Of a stretch of 64,000 bases of DNA, positions 1 to 11,000 are shown piece after piece; the first letter of the stretch is position 1; every line of letters begins with the position of its first letter. Below the pieces are notes generated by a model. The model saw only the letters and a program-made list of their open reading frames with translations. It made no database searches and had not been told where the DNA came from. The translations under genes and the position numbers were made by a program. The stretch covers positions 12,999,409 to 13,063,408 of the forward strand of contig OY992839.1 in assembly GCA_963921425.1 (NCBI GenBank). Direction: 5' to 3'. The stretch comes from Dryas octopetala (Eukaryota; Streptophyta; Magnoliopsida; Rosales; Rosaceae).

Positions 1-1
1 G

Positions 2-1561
2 GCCCTCATTGCCGGCTTATCTTTGGCACTACATATGGACGTGGAGCAACTCCGAATCTACAGCGATTCTCAACTTGTGGTGAACCAGGTCACACAGGAA
101 TACCAGACCAAGGGTGAGCGCATGACCGCCTACTTCACCAAAGTTCAAAGCTTACTCAATCAATTCTCAGCATACCAGCTCATACAAATCCCTAGGGCGG
201 ACAATGAAAGGGCGGATGCCCTAGCTCGCCTTGCCTCGGCAGTCGACCATGAACCTGGGAGGTCTGTCCCAGTTGAGTTCTTACCTCAGCGCAGCATTGA
301 TGTTATGGAAGTCTGCCAATCTGCGCAACAAGCTAGTTGGATGGACCCTCTTCTTGCATTTCTTAAGCATGGGAACCCGCCCGCGGACAAGGCTGAGGCT
401 CGGCGCCTTCGCCATAGAGCTTCCCGGTACACCATTATCAACGACAAGTTATACAAGCGGGGCTTCTCCCTGCCATACTTGCGCTGCCTTACCCCCGAAC
501 AAGGCGACTACATCCTCCGGGAGATCCATGAAGGGGTCTGTGGCAATCATGCAGGAGCCCACTCTTTAGCCCACAAGGCCATCCGCCAAGGCTATTATTG
601 GCCGACCCTCCGCGCTGATGCAAGGAAGCTCACCCAGAAATGCATCAAGTGCCAAAAATTTGCAACTTTTCCGCACCAACCACCCGAACCCCTAACTACC
701 ATGAACAGTCCTTGGCCCTTTGCCCAATGGGGCATTGACTTAATCGGACCAATGACCGAAGGGAAGGGCAAGGTCAAAATGGCAGTAGTCGCGGTGGACT
801 ACTTCACTAAGTGGGCAGAGGCCGAGCCCTTGGCAAAGGCAACCACCCAGACCATCAAGAGCTTTGTATGGAAGAACATAATTTGCCGCTTTGGTCTCCC
901 TTACGCCATTATCACTGACAATGGCAAGCAGTTCGACAATAAAGAGTTCAAGTCTTTTTGCTCCGCCTTCAACATCAAGGTTTTCTTTGCCTCTCCTGGT
1001 CATCCTCAGGCCAACGGGCAGGTCGAGGCAGTCAACAAGACCATTAAACATACCTTGAAGACCAAGCTTGATGCAAAGAAGGGCAAGTGGCCTGACCTCC
1101 TACCCGAAGTCTTATGGTCCTACCGGACGACTTGTCGATCCTCAACCGGGGAAACCCCCTTTTCTTTGGCCTTTGCTTCTGAAGCCGTCATCCCAGTTGA
1201 GGTCGGGCTTGCCTCTTACCGCCTCGACACATTTCAGCCTGAGCACAATGCTGACCAGCTAGCCCTCAGTCTCGACCTAGCTGAAGAGCATCGGGCCCAG
1301 GCTGAGCTACACAAGTATGCCTACCAGCAACGGGCCACTCGATACTACAATTCTAAAGTTAAGCCTCGCCACTTCCGAGTGGGGGACTGGGTTCTGCGCA
1401 GCACTACCTTGGCCAAAACGGGTGCTCTGAAACCTAATTGGGAAGGACCGTATGAAATTATTGAAGTCATCCGCCCAGGCACATATAGGCTCCGCGCCAC
1501 AACCGGCAAGGAACTCGGCCACCCTTGGCACGCCGAGCACCTCCGCTACTTTTACAAGTAG
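2..1561 (+). CDS. gypsy pol, C-terminal part: RNase H and integrase (partial)
   Basis: The frame is open from base 2, so the 5' end is cut by the window. About the first 85 residues are the end of RNase H, with the YSDSQLV aspartate motif. A HHCC zinc-binding segment follows (GNHAGAHSLAHKAI to CIKCQKF). The integrase core shows its three acidic residues in GIDLIGPM, ITDNGKQF and GQVEAVNKTI. The C-terminal GDWVLR and GPYEI segments are typical of gypsy integrases; no chromodomain is evident. There is no internal stop, so this part looks recently active. The protein would insert retrotransposon cDNA into nuclear DNA. The stop codon is followed within about 70 bases by the repeat block. Confidence 0.93.
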   Translation, partial: ALIAGLSLALHMDVEQLRIYSDSQLVVNQVTQEYQTKGERMTAYFTKVQSLLNQFSAYQLIQIPRADNERADALARLASAVDHEPGRSVPVEFLPQRSIDVMEVCQSAQQASWMDPLLAFLKHGNPPADKAEARRLRHRASRYTIINDKLYKRGFSLPYLRCLTPEQGDYILREIHEGVCGNHAGAHSLAHKAIRQGYYWPTLRADARKLTQKCIKCQKFATFPHQPPEPLTTMNSPWPFAQWGIDLIGPMTEGKGKVKMAVVAVDYFTKWAEAEPLAKATTQTIKSFVWKNIICRFGLPYAIITDNGKQFDNKEFKSFCSAFNIKVFFASPGHPQANGQVEAVNKTIKHTLKTKLDAKKGKWPDLLPEVLWSYRTTCRSSTGETPFSLAFASEAVIPVEVGLASYRLDTFQPEHNADQLALSLDLAEEHRAQAELHKYAYQQRATRYYNSKVKPRHFRVGDWVLRSTTLAKTGALKPNWEGPYEIIEVIRPGTYRLRATTGKELGHPWHAEHLRYFYK

Positions 1562-1611
1562 ACAAATGTTGTACCCCCCGGGGACTTTCTTCAATTTTAT
1601 CTATGTTATCA

Positions 1612-2170
1612 CTTTCAATAAATACAAGTCCTACCACGGACACGTTTTTCTTCATTTTATTTAAAGTGTTAATTGGCTGTATGGACCCCCGGGTCATCAG
1701 ACATCCGACCCTGCCCATATCCGCCCCGTGCATTCAAGGGAAGCTAAGTACCATGCATTCAGGGCGCGGCTATGGCAAATGCATTCAAGGGAAACTAAGT
1801 ACCATGCATTCACGGCAGTCCTACCACGGACACATTTTTCTTCATTTTTATTCAAAGTGTTAATTGGCTGTATGGACCCCCGGGCCATCAGACATCCGAC
1901 CCTGCCCATATCCGCCCATGCATTCAAGGGAAGCTAAGTACCATGCATTCAGGGCGCGGCTATGACACATGCATTCAAGGGAACTTAAGTACCATGCATT
2001 CAAGGGAAAATCAATCTCATGCATTCAAGGGAAACTAAGTACCATGCATTCAGAGAAAAATCAATTTCATGCATCCAAGGGAAACTAAGTACCATGCATT
2101 CGATAAAATTCTGCAATACCATGTATTCAAAAGAAGGGCATCCTACCCCATAACGGGTCGGACACCCTCC
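1612..2170 (+). repeat. Tandem-repeat block after pol of element 1
   Basis: Two copies of a unit of about 190 bp begin at 1628 and 1818 (GTCCTACCACGGACAC). Each contains shorter units of the form CATGCATTCAAGGGAA followed by variants of ACTAAGTAC. The short units continue to about 2160 with alternative spacers (AATCAATCT, AATCAATTT). The same block occurs in element 2, so it is a conserved part of the family and not a local accident. It lies between the integrase stop and the 3' end of the antisense gene. No function is assigned. Confidence 0.9.
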
Positions 2171-2322
2171 AAATCATCCAAATAACAATTAAGTACAAAA
2201 CTTAATAATCAAAAGAGTTTGCAAGTTGGCACGGGCCACATCCGACCCGACCATACAACTCAAATCAAAATAGGGTAATGGTCCGCCCACCCCTGCCCCC
2301 GGGCCATAAGTGCAACAGATGC
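2171..2322. other. Spacer between repeat block and antisense gene
   Basis: A short stretch conserved with element 2 (about 62170-62350). It would be the 3' UTR of the antisense gene. No ORF or obvious polyadenylation signal was recognised. Confidence 0.5.
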
Positions 2323-4455
2323 CTATTTGGGATCCTCTCCCATATCACGCTCTCCAACTGGGGATGCTATGTCCTCATGCTCTACCTCCTGGGCACCTTC
2401 CTCCGGGACGTTGCCAGGCACTTCGTTGCCAGCCCCTAGCAGACCACGCACGCGGTCCCAGTCAAAGTCAGGGCACATCTCCTCGAGCTCCAATTTGCAA
2501 TCGCCAAAGCCCATGGCATAGCCGCTGTTGTACTCATTGTCCAACTCCTGCCTAGCCTGGTCCGCCTCTTGCTTGGCTTGGCTCAGCTCCTGCCCGCTCT
2601 GCTCCAACTCCTGCCTAGCCTGGTCTGCCTCCTTCTTGGCCTGCAGCAGCTCGGCCTGCAACGCCTGGTTCTGGGCAACCAGGGTACCGACCCTCTCCTC
2701 AGCTGAGAGCGCTCTGTCCTTCCACACCACGAAGCTCGACATCTCGTCCTTCATCTTCTCCACCATGGCCAGGACCCCGACATGTGCCCGATAAGTGAAG
2801 AACAGTGCCTGCCAGGTCGGATGCCACGAAAATGTTATTACAAGCTATAAAGTTTAAACTTTGGACATCTCGTCATACTATACCACTTTCCCTTACCTGG
2901 GACTGCTCAGTAAAGGCCCGCTGCAAGACGGATAGTGGCTCAACCTCATCGCCAATCACCCGGTCATCCCTCCCCTTCCTCAGGGATCCTCCAAAGTCTG
3001 TCACTGCCTGCTGTGCCAGACGATCCTCCTCGGGGACTGGATCAGACGCAGTGGCTGTGGCTGCCCTCTTGCCCTCTCTCCCGGGCTCGGCCGCATCTAA
3101 TACCGTCTTCCTTTTCCTCCCGGGAGAAGCCGCCTTCGGAACCTGGGTGTTGGTAGACCCACCATGCCTCATACCCCCGGGCACTGTTGCACCTCTACTT
3201 GCATTCCCCTGGGACGAGCCACCCCCGGCCAACAGTGCCCCCATCATCATCCTCCTCTGGGCAGGCGGGGCATGACCAACCGGTCTACTTGTTTTCTTCG
3301 TGTTGGCCATCTTCACTGCAAGACCAAAATAAAATTCAATGAGCACAAATTATTATCTCATCAACTACTACTCCAAGAGGGGAAGTACAGAAGCTCGCCT
3401 GGGACTCCGAAGCCGTACTTGGCCAACTTCTCAGGAGACAAGAGGTAGGCAGCGCTCAACTTTCGAGCAGGTCGGCTAAGCACTCTTCGCACCTCTTCCG
3501 CGCTATCCTCCGACAATGGAAGCCTCTCCCACTCACCCCCTGCAAAATCAAACAACAAAAGACGACTATCAGTATAAGCATAACATGAGCTAATAATCCA
3601 AGTGTACATAGACCAATGCATTGGCTCAGCCAGACAACCTATTATGTGGAAATTCGTCGGCACTCTATACGTGGTCATCCTACCACTCCGGCCGAATTCC
3701 CAAGCTCCACTCGCGAAAAACCATTTTTTCTTCCATTCCTTATGAGCGTCCGGGTGGCTCACTTGTATTTGGCGAGTCGCACCATCAGTGAACTGCCCAT
3801 TTGCCAACTGTGAGCAGTACATCCACCCTCGCAATTTGGGGCTCGATTTAATCTCAAACAAGTTTGAGAATTGAGCCATGGTCGGGGCATCATACCCCTC
3901 ATCTCGGAACAATACATACAGCCCAATCAATGTTCTCCAACTATTGGGCGTCAGCTGAGCTGGTGCAATCCCTAACTTCCTCAACATATAATGGAAATAG
4001 GGGTGGAGCGGCAGCCTAAACCCATGGTGGAAACTCTTGGCAAAACACAAAATATGCCCCTCCGGCGGGTCACTCAAGACATCATCCTCTCCCGGGAGGC
4101 TCAGGTGGATATAATCGGGAATGTGGAACTCCACCCTCAATTTTTCAAGGTCCTCCTCCGTCATCCTATTCTCACACAACCCATCCACGGACCAATAAGG
4201 CACACTGCGCCCACCCACATCATCACAACTAGTGGGTGTCTCTCCATCATCGCTGTCCTCACTACCAGTGTCTTTTCCCTCACTTCCCATCACCATGGAC
4301 AAGCTCTCCTGGACGGTCTTGAGTACTTTGCCCACCCCCACGTTTCCACAACCCATCCGGGGTCGGGGCATATTGGGCCTCATCGGCGTCCCATCACTTG
4401 CGGACGCCCGATCAGACTCCCCTTCTGTAGAACTGTTCTCATCTGAGGAAGCCAT
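2323..4455 (-). CDS. Antisense retrotransposon gene, transposase_28-like domain plus coiled coil
   Basis: Three exons can be joined: 4455-3372, 3315-2897 and 2808-2323. The introns are about 56 and 88 nt, with GT/AG ends (donors GTAGTA and GTAAGG, acceptors TTGCAG and TGGCAG). Phases agree and the joined frame is 1989 nt (662 residues) with no stop. The first donor has three in-phase alternatives 3 nt apart, and this intron is short for a plant. The N-terminus is acidic and Ser-rich. Residues about 95-345 (HIPDYIHLSLPG, then FHHGFRLPLHPYF) resemble the family called putative gypsy-type transposon, transposase_28. The middle is basic and low complexity. The C-terminal third has a Gln/Glu/Ala-rich coiled coil with two related QARQEL segments. 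The start is the ATG at 4455 (MASSDENS). Its role is unknown; such antisense ORFs are known as accessory genes of plant gypsy elements. In element 2 the gene is largely deleted. Confidence 0.72.
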
Positions 4456-5990
4456 GAAATGTCCGACCTCAGCACACCTGCCCATCCAAGACAACACCAT
4501 GGACATATCAAATCAATACCGGTTTCCTACCCCCCGTATGTGCTCGGATACACCCAGTTTGACAACATTCACCCTTTCACATGCTCAGCCACCAATCATT
4601 TATTCACAATATCAATTCAAGCAGACAAGCAATAAAAAATCAAGCCTTTACCTATGTTCCGCGGCTACAACGGCTCAGACGGGTTCCGACCCACTTCTCT
4701 TGCCTCCTCGGTACCTGGACAACAACACCACTCAATAAATTACAAAGTCAAAAAATGAAGGCATGTCGCCTACCCAGTGCTCGGCAAGGCTCATACCCAC
4801 TTGCACCTCCACCTGCCCCTGCTCACATTATCCACAAAATTCCCAAACAAAATTCCAAGGTCCGCCTCGGGCTGGACAACCAATATTTCTCACAAATCTC
4901 AATTTTCTCAATTTTCCAAGGCAAAATCAGTATATCAATTGAGTAGAAAATTGTTTGAGATTGCTCACCTCAAAGCACCCGAGCACCCGAGCAGCCGCGC
5001 ACCCGAGCCCACGCTCAAATCCGGCCTGAGCCCACTATTTTCGAGCGAAGACAGCAGCCACAAGCCGCGCCCACCAGCTGCTCCGCGCCGAGCTGCCCTC
5101 GAATCCGACCCGACCTGCCCCAAGTCCGAGCACCCGAGCACACCCCTGCCCTTCCTCCGCTCGCCCGCGCCCACCGCCGCGAGCCCAACCTCCACCTCCA
5201 CTCCGAGCCGCGCAGCTCTCCCCTCCAACCCGCGCCGACCCGCGCACTCCCTCACCCAACACGAGCAGCCCACTGCTGCGAGCAACAGCCCGAGCCGACC
5301 CTCTCTCTCCGATCCGAGCTCGACGAGCAGCAACACCACACCACAGCCGCGCCGCCACCCGAGGTCCCCACCTCTACTCCAAGCCGCGCACAAGCCCTCC
5401 CCTCCAGCCCACTGCTGCAAGCAAAGATCCGGCCCGTGCAGCACTTCTCCGGCCCGAGCCCAGCCTCCACCTCAACTCCGAGCCGCGCGCCGCTCTCCTC
5501 CAATCCGCGCCGATCCGAGAAGAGCAGCTCGTGTTCCGACCCGAGCAGAGCCGAGCCTCCGACCCGAGCAGCTTGTGCTACCCTTAATCCGACCCGAGCA
5601 GAGCGCGGCCGCCTCGACGAAAAGCCCGATCCGAGCCCTGCTCCACCTGACCCGAGCTCGCCCTTCCTCTTCCGACCCGCGCAGAAGACTCCCTCGCGCC
5701 CCGAGTAGCTCCGATCCGGCCACTCCGCAAGCTCCGACCCGAGCACCCCTGCTCCGCCACCCACAACGGCTCCGACCCGAGCAGGCCCCAGCCACTCCCA
5801 CTTTCCGGCCCGAGCACTTCCCCTCACAAGATCCTACCCGAGCAGCCTTTTTTGCTCTATTTCAAAAACCCAGCCGCCCCTTGCAGTTCACGTGCCTCCA
5901 ACACTATCTCACAGCACTCTCTCTCTCCAAATGCCAATTTATTTCACCTTTCTCTCTCTTTCCCAAATAAATCTACAGTACCCAATGTGA
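4456..5990. other. Upstream region of antisense gene with CCCGAGC-rich array
   Basis: Bases 4456-4960 partly match 62950-63235 of element 2 and probably hold the 5' leader or promoter of the antisense gene. Bases about 4965-5850 are a degenerate GC-rich array built on CCGACCCGAGC and CGCGCC motifs. Long frames on both strands there are Pro/Arg/Ser- or Gly/Arg-rich and look like by-products of the base composition. The corresponding place in element 2 carries other short GC-rich arrays. No gene is called. Confidence 0.6.
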
Positions 5991-6083
5991 GATTTGGGGG
6001 TGGGTCTTTTATATCTGAGCTATACACTGTAATTCTACAATCTTCTTTACAGAAGGCAACATTCCACCATTAGAATTGGGCGA

Positions 6084-6203
6084 GGTCTACTGGGATCACA
6101 TCCAGTGTCTACTGCTCGGACTACAGGGCGATCAAAAAAAAAAAAAAAAAAAAAAAATTTGATACAGGGTCTACTGCTCAGACTACAGGGTGATCAGAAA
6201 TTC

Positions 6204-6234
<31 letters not shown>

Positions 6235-6235
6235 G
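6084..6235 (+). repeat. Direct repeats with poly(A) tracts before the 3' LTR
   Basis: Two related segments containing GTCTACTGCTC and ACTACAGGG(C/T)GATCA each run into a long A tract. The same arrangement occurs in element 2 at 63650-63862, there as an 88-bp direct duplication. This is a variable tail region of the family. Confidence 0.75.
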
Positions 6236-6407
6236 ATCTTTCATATGTAACCCCCAAGCTTTCCTACAGTACAGCTTTTCTTGCTAAGGAACTTGGGGGA
6301 CTTCTAAACAGTATCTTAAGCAGGAACAAGTGTGTGGTTACTTGTCGTTCTGCTCGGACTCTTCTGTGTACAAAGTTCCCAACCAAGAAGTATCTTTTGC
6401 TCGGAAA

Positions 6408-6420
6408 CTTGGGGGACTTC
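6408..6420 (+). promoter_or_regulatory. Polypurine tract (plus-strand primer) of element 1
   Basis: CTTGGGGGACTTC abuts the first TG of the LTR, where the plus-strand primer of an LTR element must lie. An almost identical tract, AACTTGGGGGACTTCT, occurs about 115 bases upstream near 6290 and also in element 2 near 63918. Confidence 0.7.
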
Positions 6421-7056
6421 TGTTCGTATGACTAATCATCTCGGCATAACGACAAGTCACACAAGGCCCAACACCATGCTGTTTGGGCCTAGACCCAAAA
6501 GACTAAGTCCTTCCTGGGCTCCTAGCCCATGACCTCCTAGGCTCCGGCCTCATGGGCTCCGGCCCCCTGGGCCCCGGCCTCTTAGGCTCCGGCCTCCCAA
6601 GCTCAAGCCTCCCGGGCCCCCGGCCCGTGTCAATTCACTCGGATCCTCGAGACCGGTGCCACGTGGCGCTCCTACAGTGCAAGTCACCACAAAGGACACG
6701 TGTCGTCACCGGATTGGTTGACACTCTTCCAAAGGTACTATAAAAGAGGTACCTTCTTGTCACAAAAGGACAACTGAAATCATTATTATACTATTCACTC
6801 ACTCTGCTCTCAGATCTCTCTGAACACTGACTTGAGCGTCGGAGGAGCTTTGGCCGGCACCACACCGGTGCCCTTCCCACTCACCTTTGTGTACTTGCGC
6901 AGGGTGCTTTGGATATCATTCTCTCTCATTACTCATCAGTCGGACCCAGCTACCCGTTCCTGCCCCACTTCGACGTGTCATCCGCTCAGTGGCGGGTCAA
7001 CGGGCCTACGTGGTTCGACTCGACGTTGACTGCTCTACCATTTTTGAGCATCAACA
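6421..7056 (+). repeat. 3' LTR of element 1
   Basis: The repeat starts TGTTCGTATGA and ends GAGCATCAACA, both matching the 5' LTR of element 2. The first third contains a mini-repeat array of GGCTCCGGCC type units. It is longer here than in element 2 and probably accounts for much of the length difference (636 against 611 bp). Confidence 0.93.
6739..6746 (+). promoter_or_regulatory. TATA box in LTR of element 1
   Basis: TATAAAAG lies in a segment (GGTACTATAAAAGAGGTACC) conserved between both copies. It sits about 320 bases before the LTR end, as expected for an LTR promoter with the transcription start shortly downstream. Confidence 0.65.
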
Positions 7057-8061
7057 AATACCTTACTTGAGTATGCTTGAGTTTGAATAGTATTGAATGC
7101 TCCATGAATTTTCTTAAATTATGGATTAGAAATATTTTGTGTGGCTTGAAAATAAATAGAATAGAAGTTTATCTTTACGACTAAAAAATGTTGTACTTTG
7201 TGACTTATTAATAAATAACTCTTTTAATTTCATATAAAACTAACCAAAAACTTATATGAAAAGTCTTAATTACCGAAAAAAAATTGGAAAAAAGGTTTTC
7301 CAGTCTGAAGAATGTAAGCAATCAAATTCCAGCACTGTTTTGAACCTACTCGGTTTCTAGTAACTTATGCTTGACAGCTTTATACCCTTCCAAGAAAAAT
7401 AGTTCGTTTTTTATTTTTTTTATAGCATTGTGATAGAAACTGGAGGTGAGTCACTCACCGCTAAAACTTGAGAAGGAAAATGATCATCCAGTGTTGAACA
7501 GAAAGAACACAGTCTACTGCTTAGACTAATCCAACTGAATGCATCTAAAGAACTACATCACCCCGCTCATCCCATGCCACTTAATTTAAGAATCTTGGGC
7601 ACTTCAAGTCATCTTCTAGTGGTGCAAATGTGCAATAGACATGAAGCAAACTACCTTTATAGCTAGGTACCCAAATGCACAAAATCTCTGAATCTAGATA
7701 ATCAAGGATTGAATTTGGATGCTCAGGGACTGAGCAATAAGCACTTAAGAGTGATTCCAATCCAATTACATTGATTACATGAACTTGTAGATTCAGATTC
7801 TCACTGATGCATGATTACTGTGATGGCTAAAACCTTCCCAGTATACTGACCCTCATCTCGACGGTAAACTCCTCTGCTTTTGCCCCCTCCTGCAAAATCA
7901 ATTTCAAGATTTCTTTGATAAATGGAATTCTTTGAGGCTGCATCATCCTCATTGGAGTTGCCTGTTCCAAGTTGTTCCCCTAGATAAAGGGATTGCTTCA
8001 CAATGACACATTTTAAAGTTTCTGATTCGTCAAAATCATTACAACCAAGATTTGGTCAGAA
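7057..8061. other. Spacer between element 1 and TNL gene; no confident gene
   Basis: The stretch is AT-rich and single copy within the window. A minus-strand open frame at 8001-7801 (66 codons) lies just downstream of the TNL stop. It could be an extra 3' exon or UTR of that gene, but no family was recognised and no splice junction could be defended. Confidence 0.4.
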
Positions 8062-11000
8062 TCATTGTTGGATTTCAACCAAATCTTGCTCATATATCAA
8101 ACGGACTCCACACTTCTTCACCTCCAAGCCAGGGCCTAGGGTTTTAAACAAAAACTCAATCTGACGACAGCTGTCTTGCCATGCTGTACCAAAATATTCA
8201 CCAGATACAAAGGATAGCCAAAGGTGATCTGACTCAATTTGGCCTAATTCTCCAGTGCAGCCAATGAAAGGACACCAGCCAACTACACCCAAATTCTTGG
8301 GCTTCACTTCACAACGAAGACCATGTGCAGTGCTAAAGGTCCCATACGTCCATTTGCCAAGAAGATTAGGCTTGTTAGCTGGGAGATGTCGACGGAGAAC
8401 AAAAACAGCATACAAAGCATAACCCACCCACTTGTTCTTATACCAGTGCTGAGGAAGGTCCACGTTTAATAAATGCCCCGCACTTCGATCACTGAACCAC
8501 TCAGAAATTTCACTGCCAGGAATTATAGTTTCAAATCTATTCCCTGCATAAGGGATTCCCTGAACCATACAATCAGTGAAGTTAAATAATTGATGTACTG
8601 TATGTCTTATAAAAAAAAAAAAAAAATTGATCTGTGTGTGTGTGAGTGATGGAGAAGGTAAGTGGCAGAAACCGTTAAGAGTTTATCAACAACATGGCAA
8701 AGCAGACTCTAAGGCCCAAGCCCTAATTTGGTATACACTGGATGATGATGGGCCTATTTGGGATCTTGCATGAGTAGGGTTTGGATCAATTCATTGTTGT
8801 TATTTGGGCTTTACTGCAGTTTAAGAGTCTTCAATGTCTAGGATTCATGTATTGACTAAATACATAATCCTATAAGTAATTAATGTTGGTTCATTGTATG
8901 CTTAGGTTCAATGTTTGGCTGGGAGTCTTTAATTTCAGCCTAGTAGTACTATATTAAAGCTTGTGAACCTATCCTTTGATTAATGAATGAATATACAAAA
9001 AATTTACAGTAAGCTTATGTTTCATTTAGGTTTGTGTGATGCAGCCTAACTCTAGGTGTGATGTCTAGAGGCCTACTGTTGTGATGCTAGTAGTTTTAGC
9101 TTCATCTTAATCTCCTTAAACCTCTTGCTATTTTCTACTTATCATCCATTTTCAGCCAACAAAGTCAAAATACCTTTACTGTCCTACATCAGTGAGACTG
9201 AGAGAGGGAGGGAGAGAAAGAGAGAGAGTACCTGAAGGAATCTCCTTAGCATTGCAAATGCTATATTGTTGCAGCCTTGATTGTCAACAAATTTGAAGCA
9301 ATTGATAAAATTGAAACATGATGGCAGCCTTTCCTCTGAATTACTGCCTTCTGCCCCAGCAATGAAGTTCATTTTTGCTGAAAGGTCCGGCAATTTTTGA
9401 AGACTATTACAACTTTCCAAATTCAATTTATGAAGCTTAGAAAGCTGTCTGATGCTTTTGGGAAGACTAACAAAGTTGTTTTTACTTAGATTTAGTGAAA
9501 CTAATGAGAACAAGCAGCCAAGATTTTCCAGGATTGTTCCCTCCTCAAGATTACAGTCACTGAGATTCAGTTCTGTTAAAGAATGCACACCAGAATCAAT
9601 ATTAGGCAACAACAAACCCAATGGACACCTCCTCTTTCTTGGCATCGATAGATTGTGAAGGTGAACATTTTCTGATTCAAGTGGTGGCCCTTTACATCCA
9701 TGAAGAGATAACACTTTAAGATTTTTCAGACGAAAAATGGAGGATGGTAGGTCACTTATGGAGGTACCACCCACATCAAGCTCCTCTAAACAATCTATCT
9801 GTCCCAAACTTTGTGGCAGCTTTTCAAGTTTTGAGCATCCACAGACATTGAGACTTTTGAGGGACTTCAACTTTCGAATGTTGCTTGGAAGACACTCAAG
9901 ATGTTTGCAATCTCTTAGATTTAATAAAGTAAGGCCAACCAAACCTTCAATTGATAAAGGTAATTTTTCTATGGCAGTCTCATCTAAAGAAAGTTCCAAC
10001 AAGTGTTTCATAGGGCCTGAAAATTCTGGAATTTTCTTAATTTTTGAACAGCAAGAAAGAATAAGAGTTTCAAGGCATTCCAAATTTCCAATTCAATCTT
10101 AATTGGAAGACTTTCAAGACTTCTGCACCCTTTAAGATTCAAGAATATGAGCCTTTTCAGCACAGCGATGGATGGGTGGATCTCCACTAAATTTGTACAA
10201 CCTTCAAAAATTAACCTCTGAAGATTTGGAGTGCCTGTAAAATCTGGGGTCCTGGACAGGTTCTGGGAGTAGCTAACATTGATGAATTTCAACTTGTCTA
10301 AGCACTGTTCAAAACATAGAAACACAAACCTTAGTATTTATTCAAACAGAATATTTTGTATAACAAATTTTTTTCTGTTATGCATAATCTAACTTTTATT
10401 CCCTTCCAAAGCAGTCTGATGCCGCTATGGCACAAGTTAAGTTCACAAAGTTCTTCTGGTTGAAATCCCTGTGGGAGAAAATTTGAAGGAAACCCACTCC
10501 ATTCAAGAAATTTTAAGGCATTCGAAAGATATTTTGGGCCTTGGGTCGTAAGGACATTACGAATTTGGAGAAATCTAAGATTATGCATCTTCGAGAAGGC
10601 CTCTGAGTTCCAGCATGCCTCTTCTAATTTAGGCAAGTCTAAGGCTATACCTTCAACTGCATTTGTTCCCTGATAACCAAGAATATCAAAATAAGTTAAT
10701 TCGAAAAAATAATTATTAAGTTTTGTAGTATGTCAAATCAAATTATGCTATTATGCTCCATTTTCCTGCATAACTACTTACCGTATTATTCTCCAATACA
10801 TAAATGATGTCATGAAAAAGCCACAACCGGGTTTGCTGTCCAGGCTTCATAGACTCGCTACAAACAACTGCTCTTCCCATTTCTTGTATCAACCCATTCA
10901 TCCACATTTTTTTGTTTAAAATAGTTATGAGAGATTTCTCAATGAGGACTTGTATTCCACTTTTCGGGTTAAAGCCAAAACAATCTAGTATTTCTTCCAC

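Larger units (their letters stand above)
1..7056 (+). mobile_element. Ty3/gypsy LTR retrotransposon, 3' half (element 1)
   Basis: The visible parts, in order, are the end of pol (RNase H and integrase), a tandem-repeat block, an antisense spliced gene, a GC-rich array, a polypurine tract and a 636-bp LTR that begins TG and ends CA. The 5' LTR, gag and most of pol lie left of the window. The same LTR, repeat block and terminal sequences recur in element 2 at the right end of the window, which fixes both LTR ends. An antisense gene between pol and the 3' LTR is known from some plant gypsy lineages (Tat/Ogre-like), so that lineage is inferred. The five bases after the LTR (AATAC) should be repeated before the unseen 5' LTR if the insertion is simple. 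Confidence 0.9.

Noticed and set aside
4777..5970. Long Pro/Arg/Ser-rich open frame in the GC-rich array of element 1
   Set aside because: Open frames occur on both strands over the same bases and simply follow the tandem CCGACCCGAGC composition. No domain and no conservation in element 2.
7801..8001. Separate small minus-strand gene beyond the TNL stop
   Set aside because: No recognisable domain and no defensible start or splice sites; it is mentioned only as a possible 3' part of the TNL transcript.
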